From contig CANMOP010000010.1 in assembly GCA_947499615.1 (NCBI GenBank), positions 6,004 to 70,003 of the forward strand: a DNA stretch of 64,000 bases, given 5' to 3'. The notes beneath the pieces are model-generated. The model made no database searches, was not told the DNA's origin, and saw only the letters and a program-made list of their open reading frames with translations. Below are positions 1 to 8,660 of this stretch, in pieces (the stretch's first letter is position 1; each line of letters opens with the position of its first letter). Source of the DNA: RH-chloro-G1 sp003670575 (lineage in GTDB: Bacteria; Chloroflexota; Dehalococcoidia; UBA2979). The position numbers and the translations under genes were made by a program.

Positions 1-767
1 CCCTCGGCAACCGCAGCGGGCAGCACACTCCACCCCAGGCCCAGCACCACCATCTGCCGCAGCACGTCCGGGTTCCCACTCTCCAACATGACGCGCGGCC
101 GAATCTCCAGGCCCGCGAGTCCTGCATCGATCAACGCGCGCGTGCGCGACCCCGGCTCGTAGAGCGCCCACTCGGCGTCCGCGGGCGGATGCTGCGGGTC
201 GTCGGCGCCGGGCGGGGCGTACACGTGCAGCGGCTCGCGCTGCACCTCCACGCCCGCGAGATCGGCCTCTGCTGGCCCGATCGCAAACACGAGGTCGAAC
301 TCGAACGCTCTCAACTGCGCCACAAGCTCGGTGCTGTTGCCGACCCGCAGCGTCAGGTCGACGTCCGGGTAGGCCGCGCGGTATGCCTGAATCACGTCGG
401 GGAGCGCGTACAGACTGGCAGCATCGATCATGCCGACGCGCAACGCGCCACGCTCCCCCCCCGCGCGCGCATCCAGCCGCTCGCCCAGCTCGCCTGCTTC
501 TGCGAGTACACGCTCCGCGAACGCCAGCACCTCGTGCCCATCGGCCGTGAGCCGACGCTGGCGACCCGCCGGCTCGAAGAGTGCAACGCCGAGGCGACGC
601 TCCAACTCGGCGAGCGCCTGGGAGAGCGCGGGCTGACTGACGCCCAGCACCACCGCCGCCTGCGTGAACGATTGCTGTCGCGCCGCCTCACGCAGGTAGG
701 CGAGCTGTCGAATGCTGACGGCGCCAAGGGCGCGAGCGACGTTCAGGCGAATGGGTGGCAATGTCAT
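1..767 (-). CDS. LysR-family transcriptional regulator, C-terminus cut by window edge
   Basis: About 255 residues are visible, reading leftward from an ATG at 767-765 and running off the window before the usual ~300-residue length. An N-terminal winged helix-turn-helix (about residues 19-78, with the typical SQPALSQALAELERRLG core) is followed by the start of a substrate-binding-type effector domain (GALRVGMIDA onward). LysR proteins bind a small effector and usually regulate a divergent gene as well as themselves. The divergent neighbour is the inositol-phosphate synthase, and a LysR-type palindrome lies just upstream of the ATG. The effector cannot be told from the sequence. Confidence 0.9.
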   Translation of the reverse strand, partial: MTLPPIRLNVARALGAVSIRQLAYLREAARQQSFTQAAVVLGVSQPALSQALAELERRLGVALFEPAGRQRRLTADGHEVLAFAERVLAEAGELGERLDARAGGERGALRVGMIDAASLYALPDVIQAYRAAYPDVDLTLRVGNSTELVAQLRAFEFDLVFAIGPAEADLAGVEVQREPLHVYAPPGADDPQHPPADAEWALYEPGSRTRALIDAGLAGLEIRPRVMLESGNPDVLRQMVVLGLGWSVLPAAVAE

Positions 768-775
768 GCGCCAAT

Positions 776-792
776 CATAGCAATATCCTATG
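776..792. promoter_or_regulatory. LysR-type operator palindrome (T-N11-A)
   Basis: The sequence CATAG-N7-CTATG is a perfect 5-bp inverted repeat that contains the LysR T-N11-A signature (T at 778, A at 790). It lies 9 bp upstream of the LysR start codon, in the only AT-rich stretch between the regulator and the divergent ino1 gene. Autorepression, with or without control of ino1, is the obvious reading, but binding is inferred. Confidence 0.6.
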
Positions 793-926
793 TATTCAAT
801 GCATTAGTTTTACTTGTCCAATGTGTTCGCGACCCATATCGTTGAATGGTGGCGCATGAGCGCGCCGCTGGAGCGTGCACACGCTCGCGTCGCGCAGCCA
901 CGGGCTGCGAAGAAGGGTGGAGCCGA

Positions 927-2000
927 GTGGCTGACGAGAAGATCAACGTAGCGGTCATCGGCGTCGGCAACTGCGCCTCATCGCTGATCCAGGGCGTGGA
1001 GTTCTACAAGGGCGCGGAGGACGGCGAGTCGATCCCCGGCCTGATGCACCCGGTGCTCGCCGGGTACCACATCCGGGACATCAACTTCACCGCCGCGTTC
1101 GACATCGACGTCAACAAGGTCGGCAAGGACCTCTCCGAGGCGATTTACGCTGAGCCCAACAACACCATCAAGTTCGCTGACGTGCCGAAGAGCGGCGTAA
1201 CCGTCTCTCGCGGCATGACGCACGACGGACTCGGAAAGTACCTGTCCGAGATCATCACGAAGGCGCCCGGCCCGACGGCGGACATCGTCAACATCCTGAA
1301 GAGCACCAACACCCACGTGGTGATCAACTACCTCCCCGTCGGCTCCGAGGAGGCGACGAAGTGGTACGTGGAGCAGGTGCTGGCCGCGGGCTGCGCCTTC
1401 ATCAACTGCATCCCGGTCTTTATCGCGCGGGAGGAGTACTGGGGCAACCGCTTCAAGGAGCGCAACCTCCCGATCATCGGCGACGACATCAAGTCGCAGG
1501 TCGGCGCCACGATCCTGCACCGAGTGCTGGCGCGGCTCTTTCAGGATCGCGGCGTGCGCATTGACCGCACGTACCAACTGAATTTCGGCGGCAACACCGA
1601 CTTCCTCAACATGCTCGAGCGCGAACGACTGCTGTCGAAGAAGATATCCAAGACGAACGCGGTCACCTCGCAGATCGACTACGTGCTGCCGACCGCCGAT
1701 GTGCACGTTGGGCCGTCGGACCACGTGCCGTGGTTGCAGGACCGCAAGTGGTGCCACATCCGCATCGAGGGCACCACGTTCGGTGACGTGCCACTGACGC
1801 TGGAGACGAAGCTCGAGGTGTGGGACAGCCCGAACTCCGCGGGCGTGGTCATCGACGCGATTCGCTGCGCGAAGCTCGCGCTCGACCGTGGCATCGGCGG
1901 CCCGCTGCTGGAGCCGTCCGCATACTTCATGAAGTCCCCGCCGCAGCAGGTCCATGACGACGAGGCGCGCGACAACCTCGAGGCGTTCATCGCGGGCTAG
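927..2000 (+). CDS. ino1: Inositol-3-phosphate synthase (actinobacterial type)
   Basis: Converts glucose 6-phosphate to 1L-myo-inositol 1-phosphate with NAD+, the first step to inositol phospholipids. The 357-residue protein closely resembles mycobacterial Ino1: a Rossmann start (VAVIGVGNCASSL), NNTIKFADV, the strongly conserved GDDIKSQVGATILHR segment, and GGNTDFLNMLERERLLSKKISKT. I chose the GTG at 927 because it follows a ribosome site (GGTGGAG, 916-922) and gives the family's N-terminus. An in-frame ATG at 846 would add 27 unrelated residues. It is the first gene of an inositol-lipid operon ending with a CDP-alcohol phosphatidyltransferase. Confidence 0.95.
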   Translation: MADEKINVAVIGVGNCASSLIQGVEFYKGAEDGESIPGLMHPVLAGYHIRDINFTAAFDIDVNKVGKDLSEAIYAEPNNTIKFADVPKSGVTVSRGMTHDGLGKYLSEIITKAPGPTADIVNILKSTNTHVVINYLPVGSEEATKWYVEQVLAAGCAFINCIPVFIAREEYWGNRFKERNLPIIGDDIKSQVGATILHRVLARLFQDRGVRIDRTYQLNFGGNTDFLNMLERERLLSKKISKTNAVTSQIDYVLPTADVHVGPSDHVPWLQDRKWCHIRIEGTTFGDVPLTLETKLEVWDSPNSAGVVIDAIRCAKLALDRGIGGPLLEPSAYFMKSPPQQVHDDEARDNLEAFIAG

Positions 2001-2019
2001 GCCGGATGCGGAGCGCCCA

Positions 2020-2859
2020 GTGCATCGGTACTGGCGGTCTGCGACGTGGACGGTGGTCTACTGGGCAGTGCGTGGTGCAGCGGCGCTGGCGCGCGCGGCC
2101 CCGCTCTGGCTCTCCTATCGAGTGGGGCGTGCGGCCGGTGTGCTGGCGTACTACGCCTGGGCCGGTGGCCGTCGACGCAGCATCGCCAACATGCGGCACG
2201 TGCTGCGCGACGACCCTGACGCCGACGCGCGTGCCCGCAGCCTCGCTCGCCAATCCTTCGCCAACTACGGCGCGTATCTCGTCGACTTCCTCCGCTTCAC
2301 CGCGATCAACGCACAGCAGGTACGCGCGCGCGTGCACTTCGATGGCTGGGAGCGCATCGACGCGGAACGCGCTGCCGGACGCGGCATCGTCTTCGTGACC
2401 ATGCACTACGGGAACTGGGACCTCGGCGCTGCCGCTATCGCGGCGCACGGCACGCCGATCACCGTCGTCGCCGACCGCTTCCCCGACTCGAGGCTGGACG
2501 AACTGGTGCTCGGCGCGCGCCGCCACCTCGGCATGACGATCGTGCCTGCCGAGCGCGTGGGGCCGAGCCTCTTGCGCGCGCTCCGACGTCGCCATGTCAT
2601 CGCAATACTGATCGACGTGCCACCGCCCGATGACGCAGGGATCGAAGTGGAATTCTTCGGCGCTCCGATGCGTGTCGCGGACGGTGCGGCCTGCCTCGCG
2701 CTGCGTTCCGGCGCGGCGGTATTCGCTGTGACGCTCCCGCGCACGCAGCCGATGAGCGAACATGTTCATGTGGCGTGGGAGCAGATCGACGTGGCGCCCA
2801 CCGGCGATCCCACCTTCGATGCGCAGGCGCTCACGCAAGCGACCATGCGAGCACTGTAA
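2020..2859 (+). CDS. Phosphatidylinositol-mannoside-type acyltransferase, truncated by an in-frame stop
   Basis: Member of the lipid A / PIM acyltransferase (LPLAT) family, which transfers a fatty acyl chain to a membrane glycolipid at the inner leaflet. The catalytic HYGNWD motif (H-x4-D) is at about residues 129-134, followed by the expected FFGAPMRVADGAACLALRSGA region. The GTG at 2020 follows GGAG (2010-2013). An earlier ATG at 1954 would overlap ino1 by 47 nt. A TAA at 2857-2859 ends the frame early. The same frame continues to a TGA at 2938-2940 and encodes the family's C-terminal APEQWYIFRSLW signature, so about 26 conserved residues are lost. Either a decaying gene or a base-call error. 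Confidence 0.8.
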   Translation: MHRYWRSATWTVVYWAVRGAAALARAAPLWLSYRVGRAAGVLAYYAWAGGRRRSIANMRHVLRDDPDADARARSLARQSFANYGAYLVDFLRFTAINAQQVRARVHFDGWERIDAERAAGRGIVFVTMHYGNWDLGAAAIAAHGTPITVVADRFPDSRLDELVLGARRHLGMTIVPAERVGPSLLRALRRRHVIAILIDVPPPDDAGIEVEFFGAPMRVADGAACLALRSGAAVFAVTLPRTQPMSEHVHVAWEQIDVAPTGDPTFDAQALTQATMRAL

Positions 2860-2953
2860 CGCCAGGTGGAGCGCGCACCGGAGCAGTGGTACATCTTCCG
2901 CTCGCTCTGGACCGCCGACCGCGCCGTCCGGCCACGATGACACGGCGGCGTCG

Positions 2954-3046
2954 ATGATTCAGTACGCGCTGCTTCGGTTCCTTATGGCGGCCAGCGTCCT
3001 GCTGCCCGGCCGCTTGCTGATCGCCGGAGCGAACGTGCTGGGCAAG
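2954..3046 (+). pseudogene. Possible N-terminal remnant of a second acyltransferase
   Basis: From the ATG at 2954 about 30 residues (IQYALLRFLMAASVLLPGRLLI...) look like the hydrophobic N-terminus of another LPLAT acyltransferase (YxLLR...LLPxRL). The frame then runs into out-of-frame glycosyltransferase sequence near 3045. The abrupt switch suggests a deletion joining the start of one gene to the middle of the next. The segment is short, so the identification is tentative. Confidence 0.3.
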
Positions 3047-3047
3047 C

Positions 3048-3722
3048 CCCGCGCTCACACCACTGCCGGAATTCGACGACGGCGCGATCAACGTGCTGTA
3101 CGTGGGACGCGCCGAAAAGCGGAAAGGCCTGCCGTACCTGCTTCGGGCGTTCAGGATGCTGCACGCCCGCATCCCCGCCACGCGTCTCATCGTCGTGGGA
3201 CCGGATTCGCGGCGCCTTCGCCGCTACCGTGCCACGATCGGGCAGGAGGCCGGACCGAGCATCGTCTTCGTCGATGGCGTATCGAACGTCGACCTGCCGC
3301 GCTACCACCGCAGCGCGCACATCTTCTGCTCGCCTGCCACCGGCAACGAATCGCAGGGATATGTGCTGCTTGAGGCGATGTCTGCCGCCCTGCCAGTCGT
3401 CGCATCGAACATCGAGGGGTACGCTTCTGTCCTGAGCCACGGGGTGGAAGGGCTGCTGGTGCCGCCGAAGGACTCATCTGCGTTGGCTGACGTGCTGACC
3501 GCACTGGCGCGTGACCCCGGTGCGCGCCAGCGCCTGGGCCGAGCCGGACAGCTCCGCGCGGAGGAGTACTCTTGGCCCCGGGTGACGCAACAGTTCATCT
3601 CCTACTACGATCGGCTGCGGACGGAGCGTGCCCTGACCACTGGACGCGTGGCCGCAGCGGGAACCGTGACCGCGGACATGGATGCGAGAGCAGAGGGGAG
3701 GTGGATGCAATGGCGCGCGTGA
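3048..3722 (+). pseudogene. GT4 (PimA-like) glycosyltransferase, N-terminal half missing
   Basis: This is the C-terminal, nucleotide-sugar-binding half of a GT-B family 4 glycosyltransferase. It shows VLYVGRAEKRKGLPYLL, the VVGPDS strand, and the E-x7-E donor motif in ESQGYVLLEAMSA. The family is about 370-400 residues and the N-terminal acceptor domain (about 180 residues) is absent. The frame is closed upstream by a TGA at 3018-3020 and has no ATG. The first usable start is GTG at 3093, already inside the second domain. By position it would be the PIM mannosyltransferase. Its stop overlaps the start of the next gene. Without an acceptor domain it is probably inactive. Confidence 0.75.
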
Positions 3723-4315
3723 CCACCTTCCGGCTTCTGCCGTCGCGCCTCCCGGCCTTCGTGCTGGCGCCTATCGTGCGTCGGCTGGCAGCCGCGGGCG
3801 TGACGCCCATGGCGCTCTCGCTGGCCGGACTGGCCGGCAACGCCGCGGCGGCCATCGTGATCTCGCAGGGTGCGCTCTTCATAGGCGGCACGATCATGCT
3901 GCTCGCCAGCGCGCTCGATCTGTTGGACGGCGCGCTCGCCCGTGCAACCAATACCGCATCTCCGGCAGGGGCACTGATCGATTCCACGCTGGACCGCGCA
4001 TCGGAAGCAGTGGTGCTCCTCGGGGCGTTCATGTACGTGCTCGGCACCCGCAACGACACTGCGGCAGTGCTCGCGTTCGTCGCCGTGGTCGGGTCGCTGA
4101 TGGTCTCCTACGTGCGCGCGCGCGCCGAGGGACTGGGCGTCGAGATGACTGACGGGCTGTTCACACGCCCGGAACGCGTGCTGTTGCTGGGTAGCGCACT
4201 GATCCTCGGTTACCTCACGATCGCACTGTGGGTGCTGGCCGTGCTCACCACTCTCACCGCGCTCCAGCGGCTGCTCATTGGCATTCGACTACTGCAGCGG
4301 CACGGTCGCCGATGA
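3710..4315 (+). CDS. CDP-alcohol phosphatidyltransferase (phosphatidylinositol-phosphate synthase type)
   Basis: Integral membrane enzyme of 201 residues joining a CDP-activated diacylglycerol to an alcohol phosphate. Next to ino1 the likely acceptor is inositol 1-phosphate, giving phosphatidylinositol phosphate. The family signature is complete: D70-x2-D73-G74-x2-A77-R78-x8-G87-x3-D91-x3-D95. Several hydrophobic segments follow. The ATG at 3710 has a strong ribosome site (AGGGGAGG, 3694-3701) and overlaps the preceding glycosyltransferase remnant by 13 nt. Phosphatidylglycerophosphate synthase is the main alternative. Substrate choice rests on context. Confidence 0.85.
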   Translation: MARVTTFRLLPSRLPAFVLAPIVRRLAAAGVTPMALSLAGLAGNAAAAIVISQGALFIGGTIMLLASALDLLDGALARATNTASPAGALIDSTLDRASEAVVLLGAFMYVLGTRNDTAAVLAFVAVVGSLMVSYVRARAEGLGVEMTDGLFTRPERVLLLGSALILGYLTIALWVLAVLTTLTALQRLLIGIRLLQRHGRR

Positions 4316-5142
4316 CAACTTCCGATACCGGTTTCGACAGTGAGGCGCAGGAAGCCGTCCTGAAGTTCCTCGACCAGCGCCTACACGCGCCGGTGGCGCT
4401 CGACGTCTGGTCGCGCAAGGAATCGCCGCTGCTGCTGACGGATCGCGACCCCGCGACGCACGCGGCCGAGGTGGTCGCGCTCGCCCGCCAGTTGTCGGCG
4501 CTGCACCCGGCGTTCCGCCTCACGCTGTACGACCTGGATCGCCACGCGGGCCGCGCCGTCGAGGCCGGCATCGACCGCGCGCCCACCACGGTGTTTCGGG
4601 GCATCAACGGCCGAGAGTTGCGATTCGTCGGGGCGTGGACCGGGGCGTTGTTCCAGTCTGTGCTGGAATCAATCGCATTCCTCGGCTCCGGCGAGAGCCC
4701 GCTCAGTGACGACAGCACGGCCACGCTCGCCGCGCTCGAGCGCGACGTGACCATCGACGTGCTCGGCGCGATGTACGACGGCCACTCGGCGCACATGCTG
4801 CGCCTGATCGCCGCGCTCGCGGTCGCGTCACGCCACGTGCGAGCGACGTTCACCGAGCTGGTGGAGTACCCAATCTTCGCAGCCAGTCGAAACGTGGATC
4901 AGGTGCCCGTGGTGACGGTCGGCGGCATCGCCAGCCTCGGGACGTGGGGCGAAGCGGAACTCGTCGAGTGGGTGCGCCGCGTCGCCGCCGGTGACGACCG
5001 CGAGGTGGAGCGGCCGGCCGTGCTGACCTCGCCGTACTACACCCAGGCCGACGTCGACCGCCTCATGGCGGAGGACGCAGCATCGTCCACGCCACCGGAA
5101 CTGCCACCAACGCCGGGTGGGTTGTACATTCCCGGCCGCTGA
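4312..5142 (+). CDS. Double thioredoxin-fold (PDO-like) protein lacking all cysteines
   Basis: This 276-residue protein starts at an ATG overlapping the previous stop (ATGA). It resembles protein disulfide oxidoreductases built from two tandem thioredoxin folds. Each half keeps the cis-proline strand (RAPTTVFRG and QVPVVTVGG), but the CxxC active sites are replaced (RKESPLL in the first, MYDGHSAHM in the second), and no cysteine occurs anywhere in the protein. It cannot do thiol redox chemistry and may be a structural or binding relative. The C-terminal ~45 residues are proline-rich. The fold call is moderate; the function is unknown. Confidence 0.65.
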   Translation: MTTSDTGFDSEAQEAVLKFLDQRLHAPVALDVWSRKESPLLLTDRDPATHAAEVVALARQLSALHPAFRLTLYDLDRHAGRAVEAGIDRAPTTVFRGINGRELRFVGAWTGALFQSVLESIAFLGSGESPLSDDSTATLAALERDVTIDVLGAMYDGHSAHMLRLIAALAVASRHVRATFTELVEYPIFAASRNVDQVPVVTVGGIASLGTWGEAELVEWVRRVAAGDDREVERPAVLTSPYYTQADVDRLMAEDAASSTPPELPPTPGGLYIPGR

Positions 5143-5224
5143 TCCGGGGCCACAGCGCCGCGAATGATCCGCGCAACGGGTGCGCGCTCACCCCAGCCCT
5201 GCGAACCTACCGAATCGACGTCGA

Positions 5225-6622
5225 CTACGACCCAGAGCCGCGCTGCCGCAACAGATAGACACCGCCGCCGCCAAGGCTGACCACGAGCAGCGCCGTCACG
5301 GCGATCACGACGATCACCGCCGTCCGAGGGCCGCCCGCGGCCGTCGCTCCACCCGCCGTGGTGTCCCCACTGCTGGAACCAGCCTCGGCAGTGGCGGCGA
5401 CGCCGCCGCCAGTCGGGACGCCCAGCGGGACGCGAGTGGCCTGTGTAGAGGGCGCTGCTGCCACCTCGGAGGGGGCGCTGACCGCAACCGGCTTCATGCC
5501 GTTCTTTTGCCGCCAGGCGTTGTACAGGCCGTCCTGGTCAAACACGTACACCTTCTTGAGCGCGTCATCGATGCGCGCGCCCTCCTTCACGGTGGAGTAC
5601 AGGGCGGCGAACTTGTCGCGCCCGAACTCATCGACCATGAACTTCACCGTGGACCACGACTGCCCGTAGAACAGGTCGACTTCCTCCGGGCGACCGGGCG
5701 AGCTCTGCATCGAGCGCAGCACCAGGGCGCGATCGGATTGGATCGCCAGGTTCACGGAGGTGCGGTAGCCGAAGCCCGGGTCTTTCTGCATGTAGACCGC
5801 GGTACCCTCGTCGAGCCACGACGGCACGCCGCCGAACGGCCCGTCGCCCGCGACGTGCGTCACCACGTGCGCCACCTCGTGGCGAATCACGTCCGGGTCC
5901 TTCACGTTGTCGAAGACGTGCAGCACGTCCGGCGCCACACGCTGACCACCAGTGCGCACCTGTGCATCGAAGGCGGCGCTTTGTTGGCGCATCGCCAACT
6001 TGCCCTCTTCTTCGGAGTGGAAAATGATCAACCGGATCGGATACTGCACCTTCTTGCCAAGGAGGGCCGCCGTGTCGTCGAGGGACGAGCGGGCGGCCAG
6101 CAGTGCGGCGCGCGCGGCAGTCTCAGTGGGACCGTAGTAGTAGACCGTCACGCCGGTGTCGGCTACGGACTGCCACTGGTAGCGGCCGTCCATGAACACG
6201 TACTGCTGTTCCGCAGTCACGACCGCCGGGCCCTCGTTCGGCACGATGTTCCAGCGGTACGTGAAGATCGAGCCCACCGGAATGTAGCGCTGGTTGTCGC
6301 GCGTACCGAGCGAGAAGTTCAGGTCCGTTTGCGCGCCGGCCGTCACTTGCGCCTCACCGCCGCCCCCGACGGCGCCGCTGGTCGCGTTCAGCACGCTGTA
6401 CTCCAGGCGCGCGCTTTTCACTCCCCCGGGCGCACGCACCCGCGTCGAGAAGCTAATACTGCTTGGATCCTTGGAGGTCACCGTTGTCTCGCCCGGTTGG
6501 ACGCTCTGTGCACTCGCTTCGCGCGCGGGCGTCAGGACGGCGACTCCCAGCAGCACCGAGGCCACTACCAGACCGATTCGGAGTAACGCGTGACGGCCGA
6601 GCAGTGTGGGCAACCGCATCAT
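5225..6622 (-). CDS. Membrane-anchored peptidase-MA-like zinc metalloprotease
   Basis: A 465-residue protein with an N-terminal signal sequence (residues ~10-38, ending AREASAQS), an extracellular domain, a low-complexity linker and a C-terminal transmembrane segment (about residues 435-458), so it should face the outside. A gluzincin active site is present: H248-E249-x2-H252 with the third ligand E272 in WLDEGTAVY. This matches peptidase-MA-like domains found with that spacing. Its start (ATGATG) overlaps the prfB stop, so the two are probably co-transcribed. The substrate is unknown. Confidence 0.8.
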   Translation of the reverse strand: MMRLPTLLGRHALLRIGLVVASVLLGVAVLTPAREASAQSVQPGETTVTSKDPSSISFSTRVRAPGGVKSARLEYSVLNATSGAVGGGGEAQVTAGAQTDLNFSLGTRDNQRYIPVGSIFTYRWNIVPNEGPAVVTAEQQYVFMDGRYQWQSVADTGVTVYYYGPTETAARAALLAARSSLDDTAALLGKKVQYPIRLIIFHSEEEGKLAMRQQSAAFDAQVRTGGQRVAPDVLHVFDNVKDPDVIRHEVAHVVTHVAGDGPFGGVPSWLDEGTAVYMQKDPGFGYRTSVNLAIQSDRALVLRSMQSSPGRPEEVDLFYGQSWSTVKFMVDEFGRDKFAALYSTVKEGARIDDALKKVYVFDQDGLYNAWRQKNGMKPVAVSAPSEVAAAPSTQATRVPLGVPTGGGVAATAEAGSSSGDTTAGGATAAGGPRTAVIVVIAVTALLVVSLGGGGVYLLRQRGSGS

Positions 6623-7744
6623 TCCACTCCCTCAGCCAGCACCATCTGGCTACGCAGATAGGCGGTGATGAACTCGTCGATCTCGCCATCGAGGACGGCG
6701 GCGGTGTCGCTGGTCTCTGCGCTGGTGCGCAGATCCTTCACCATTCTGTACGGTTGAAGTACGTAGGATCGGATCTGATTGCCCCAACCGGCCTCGATAT
6801 GTACGCCCTTCAGCGCCAGACGCTCCAGCTCGCGACGCTCCAATTCGCGCGCGACCAACCGCGAGCTCAGCACCTGCATGGCCACCTCGCGGTTCTGGGC
6901 CTGCGACCGCTCATTCTGGCAGGTGACTACGATACCGCTTGCCAGGTGGGTGATGCGGACAGCGGTGTCGTTCTTCTGCACGTTCTGGCCGCCGTGCCCG
7001 CCCGCCTTGTAGGTGTCCACGCGGATGTCCTCCGGGCGGATCTCCACCGAGGGGTCGGTCGCCTCGATCTCGGGCAACACCTCCACCAACGCGAACGAGG
7101 TGTGGCGCGCGTGCGCTGAGTCGAACGGGGAGATGCGTACCAGCCGATGCACGCCGCGCTCGGAGCGCAGCAACCCGTAGGCGTTCTCGCCCTCGATACG
7201 GATGCTGGCGCTCTTGATGCCGGCTTCTTCGCCGGAGGTGATGGAGAGGATCTCGGAGCGCATCCCGCGCCGCTCGGCCCATCGGAGGTAGAGCCGCAGC
7301 AGCATCTCCGCCCAGTCCTGTGCCTCGGTGCCGCCCGCGCCCGCGTGCACATCCAGCACCGCGTTGTGGTCGTCGTACTCCCCGCCGAGGGTGAGCGCGA
7401 CCTCGAGGCTGGAGAACTGGCGCTCCAGGCCCGTGACCTCGGTACCCAGCTCGGCGAGCAGCGCCGCCTGCTCCTCGCCGGCCGCCTCCGCGGCGAGCTC
7501 GAGCATGGCCTCGGCGTCATCGATGGCACGTGCGAGCGTGGCCCAGGTGCGGGAGGTGACCTCCAGGCGGGCAACACGCTTCATCAGCGCCTGTGCGCGC
7601 TGCGGCTCGGACCAGAGGTCGGGGTCCTCGGTCTGGGAGCGGAGGTCAGCTAACTCGCGGTCGAGCGCGGGCAGGTCAAAGTCGCACCTGAACATCCCGC
7701 ACTCTGGCCTGCAACTCGGCGATCCGTGCTCTAAGTTCGTCCAT
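6619..7744 (-). CDS. prfB: Peptide chain release factor 2, with programmed +1 frameshift
   Basis: RF2 recognises UGA/UAA and triggers peptide release. The downstream frame carries the codon-recognition SPF motif (RISPFDSAH) and the catalytic GGQ (AGGHGGQNVQKND). The first 22 codons from the ATG at 7744 are in another frame and end CGA-CTT-TGA-C (TGA at 7678-7676). Slipping forward one base at CTT reads GAC and joins the main frame, giving 374 residues. A Shine-Dalgarno-like AGGTG lies 3 nt before CTT. This is the classical autoregulatory frameshift: low RF2 lets the ribosome pause at the UGA and shift. Only the main frame would be seen by naive gene calling. Confidence 0.95.
7676..7690 (-). 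promoter_or_regulatory. RF2 programmed +1 frameshift site
   Basis: Reading leftward the site is AGGTG-CGA-CTT-TGA-C. The in-frame UGA follows a slippery CTT codon, with a 16S-complementary AGGTG three bases upstream. This is the same layout as in E. coli prfB. Frameshifting depends on how slowly RF2 itself decodes the UGA, giving negative feedback on RF2 level. Confidence 0.93.
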
Positions 7745-7781
7745 GCACCTATGTTCTCACGCGGGGGGCGGGAGGTGCGAG

Positions 7782-8660
7782 TTACCCGCCGACTGCCGCC
7801 TTCAGCGTGTTGGCGAGCAGCATGGCGATGGTCATCGGGCCGACGCCGCCGGGAACCGGGCTGATCGCGCCGGCGACTTCTTTCACCGCATCGAAGTCCA
7901 CGTCTCCCGCGAGGCGGAAGCCAGACTTCGTGCCGGGGGCTTCGACGCGGTTCGTGCCGACATCGATGACGACGGCGCCGGGACGGACCATGTCGGCGGT
8001 GACGGTGCGCAGTCGACCGGCGGCGACGATGAGGATCTCGGCCTCGCGGGTGACGGCACCGAGGTCGCGCGTGCCGGTGTGCGCGATGGTGACTGTCGCG
8101 TTGCCGCCGGGCGCCTTGTTGCCGAGCAGCAGCGCCAGCGGCTTCCCGACCAGCATCGACCGGCCGACGACGACGACGCGCGCGCCCGCCGGATCGACCC
8201 CGGAGCGCAGCAGCATCTGCTGCACGCCCGCCGGGGTGCACGGCACCATCACGGGCTCGCCCTGCACCAGCCGCCCGAGGCTGATCGGGTGCAGGCCGTC
8301 CACGTCCTTGTCGGGGTCCAGCGCGGTCATCACCGCAATCTCGTCGAGGCCCGCGGGAAGCGGAGTCTGCACCAGGATGCCGGAGACCGCCGGGTCAGCG
8401 TTCAGGCGCGCCACCTCGGCCAATAGTTCGGCCATCGAGGTAGTCGCGGGCAGCCGCAGCGTGTCGGAGGTCATGCCGACCTCGGTGCAGGCGGCGCCCT
8501 TGTTGCGGACGTAGGTCTGCGAGGCGGGGTCGTCGCCGACGAGCACGGCGGTGAGATGGGGTGGTCGGCCGCCGGCAGCGACGTGCGCGCGAACGCGCTC
8601 CGCTACCTCGGCACGCACCTCGGCCGCAATCGCCTTGCCATCGATGATTCGAGCGGTCAC
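7782..8660 (-). CDS. folD: Bifunctional methylenetetrahydrofolate dehydrogenase / cyclohydrolase
   Basis: FolD interconverts 5,10-methylene-, methenyl- and 10-formyl-tetrahydrofolate using NADP+. The 292-residue protein shows the family blocks SQTYVRNKGAACTEVGM, ILVQTPLPAGLD, DPDKDVDGLHP, VVVVGRSMLVGKPLALLL and PVPGGVGPMTIAMLLANT; the lysine of YVRNK is catalytic. I chose the GTG at 8660 because it gives the standard start TARIIDGKAIA and sits 6 nt after an extended -10 element, which suggests a leaderless mRNA. Divergent from acpS with only 40 bp between start codons. Confidence 0.95.
   Translation of the reverse strand: MTARIIDGKAIAAEVRAEVAERVRAHVAAGGRPPHLTAVLVGDDPASQTYVRNKGAACTEVGMTSDTLRLPATTSMAELLAEVARLNADPAVSGILVQTPLPAGLDEIAVMTALDPDKDVDGLHPISLGRLVQGEPVMVPCTPAGVQQMLLRSGVDPAGARVVVVGRSMLVGKPLALLLGNKAPGGNATVTIAHTGTRDLGAVTREAEILIVAAGRLRTVTADMVRPGAVVIDVGTNRVEAPGTKSGFRLAGDVDFDAVKEVAGAISPVPGGVGPMTIAMLLANTLKAAVGG

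Noticed and set aside
189..845. Long plus-strand frame opposite the LysR gene
   Set aside because: It is an antisense shadow: the minus strand encodes a clear LysR helix-turn-helix and effector domain, and the plus-strand translation resembles nothing.
846..926. Longer N-terminus for ino1 from ATG 846
   Set aside because: The 27 added residues are unlike the family, and a ribosome site lies just before GTG 927.
7745..8241. N-terminal extension of RF2 continuing the main frame upstream
   Set aside because: It overlaps folD and is Arg-rich noise. The real N-terminus comes from the 22-codon leader and the +1 frameshift.
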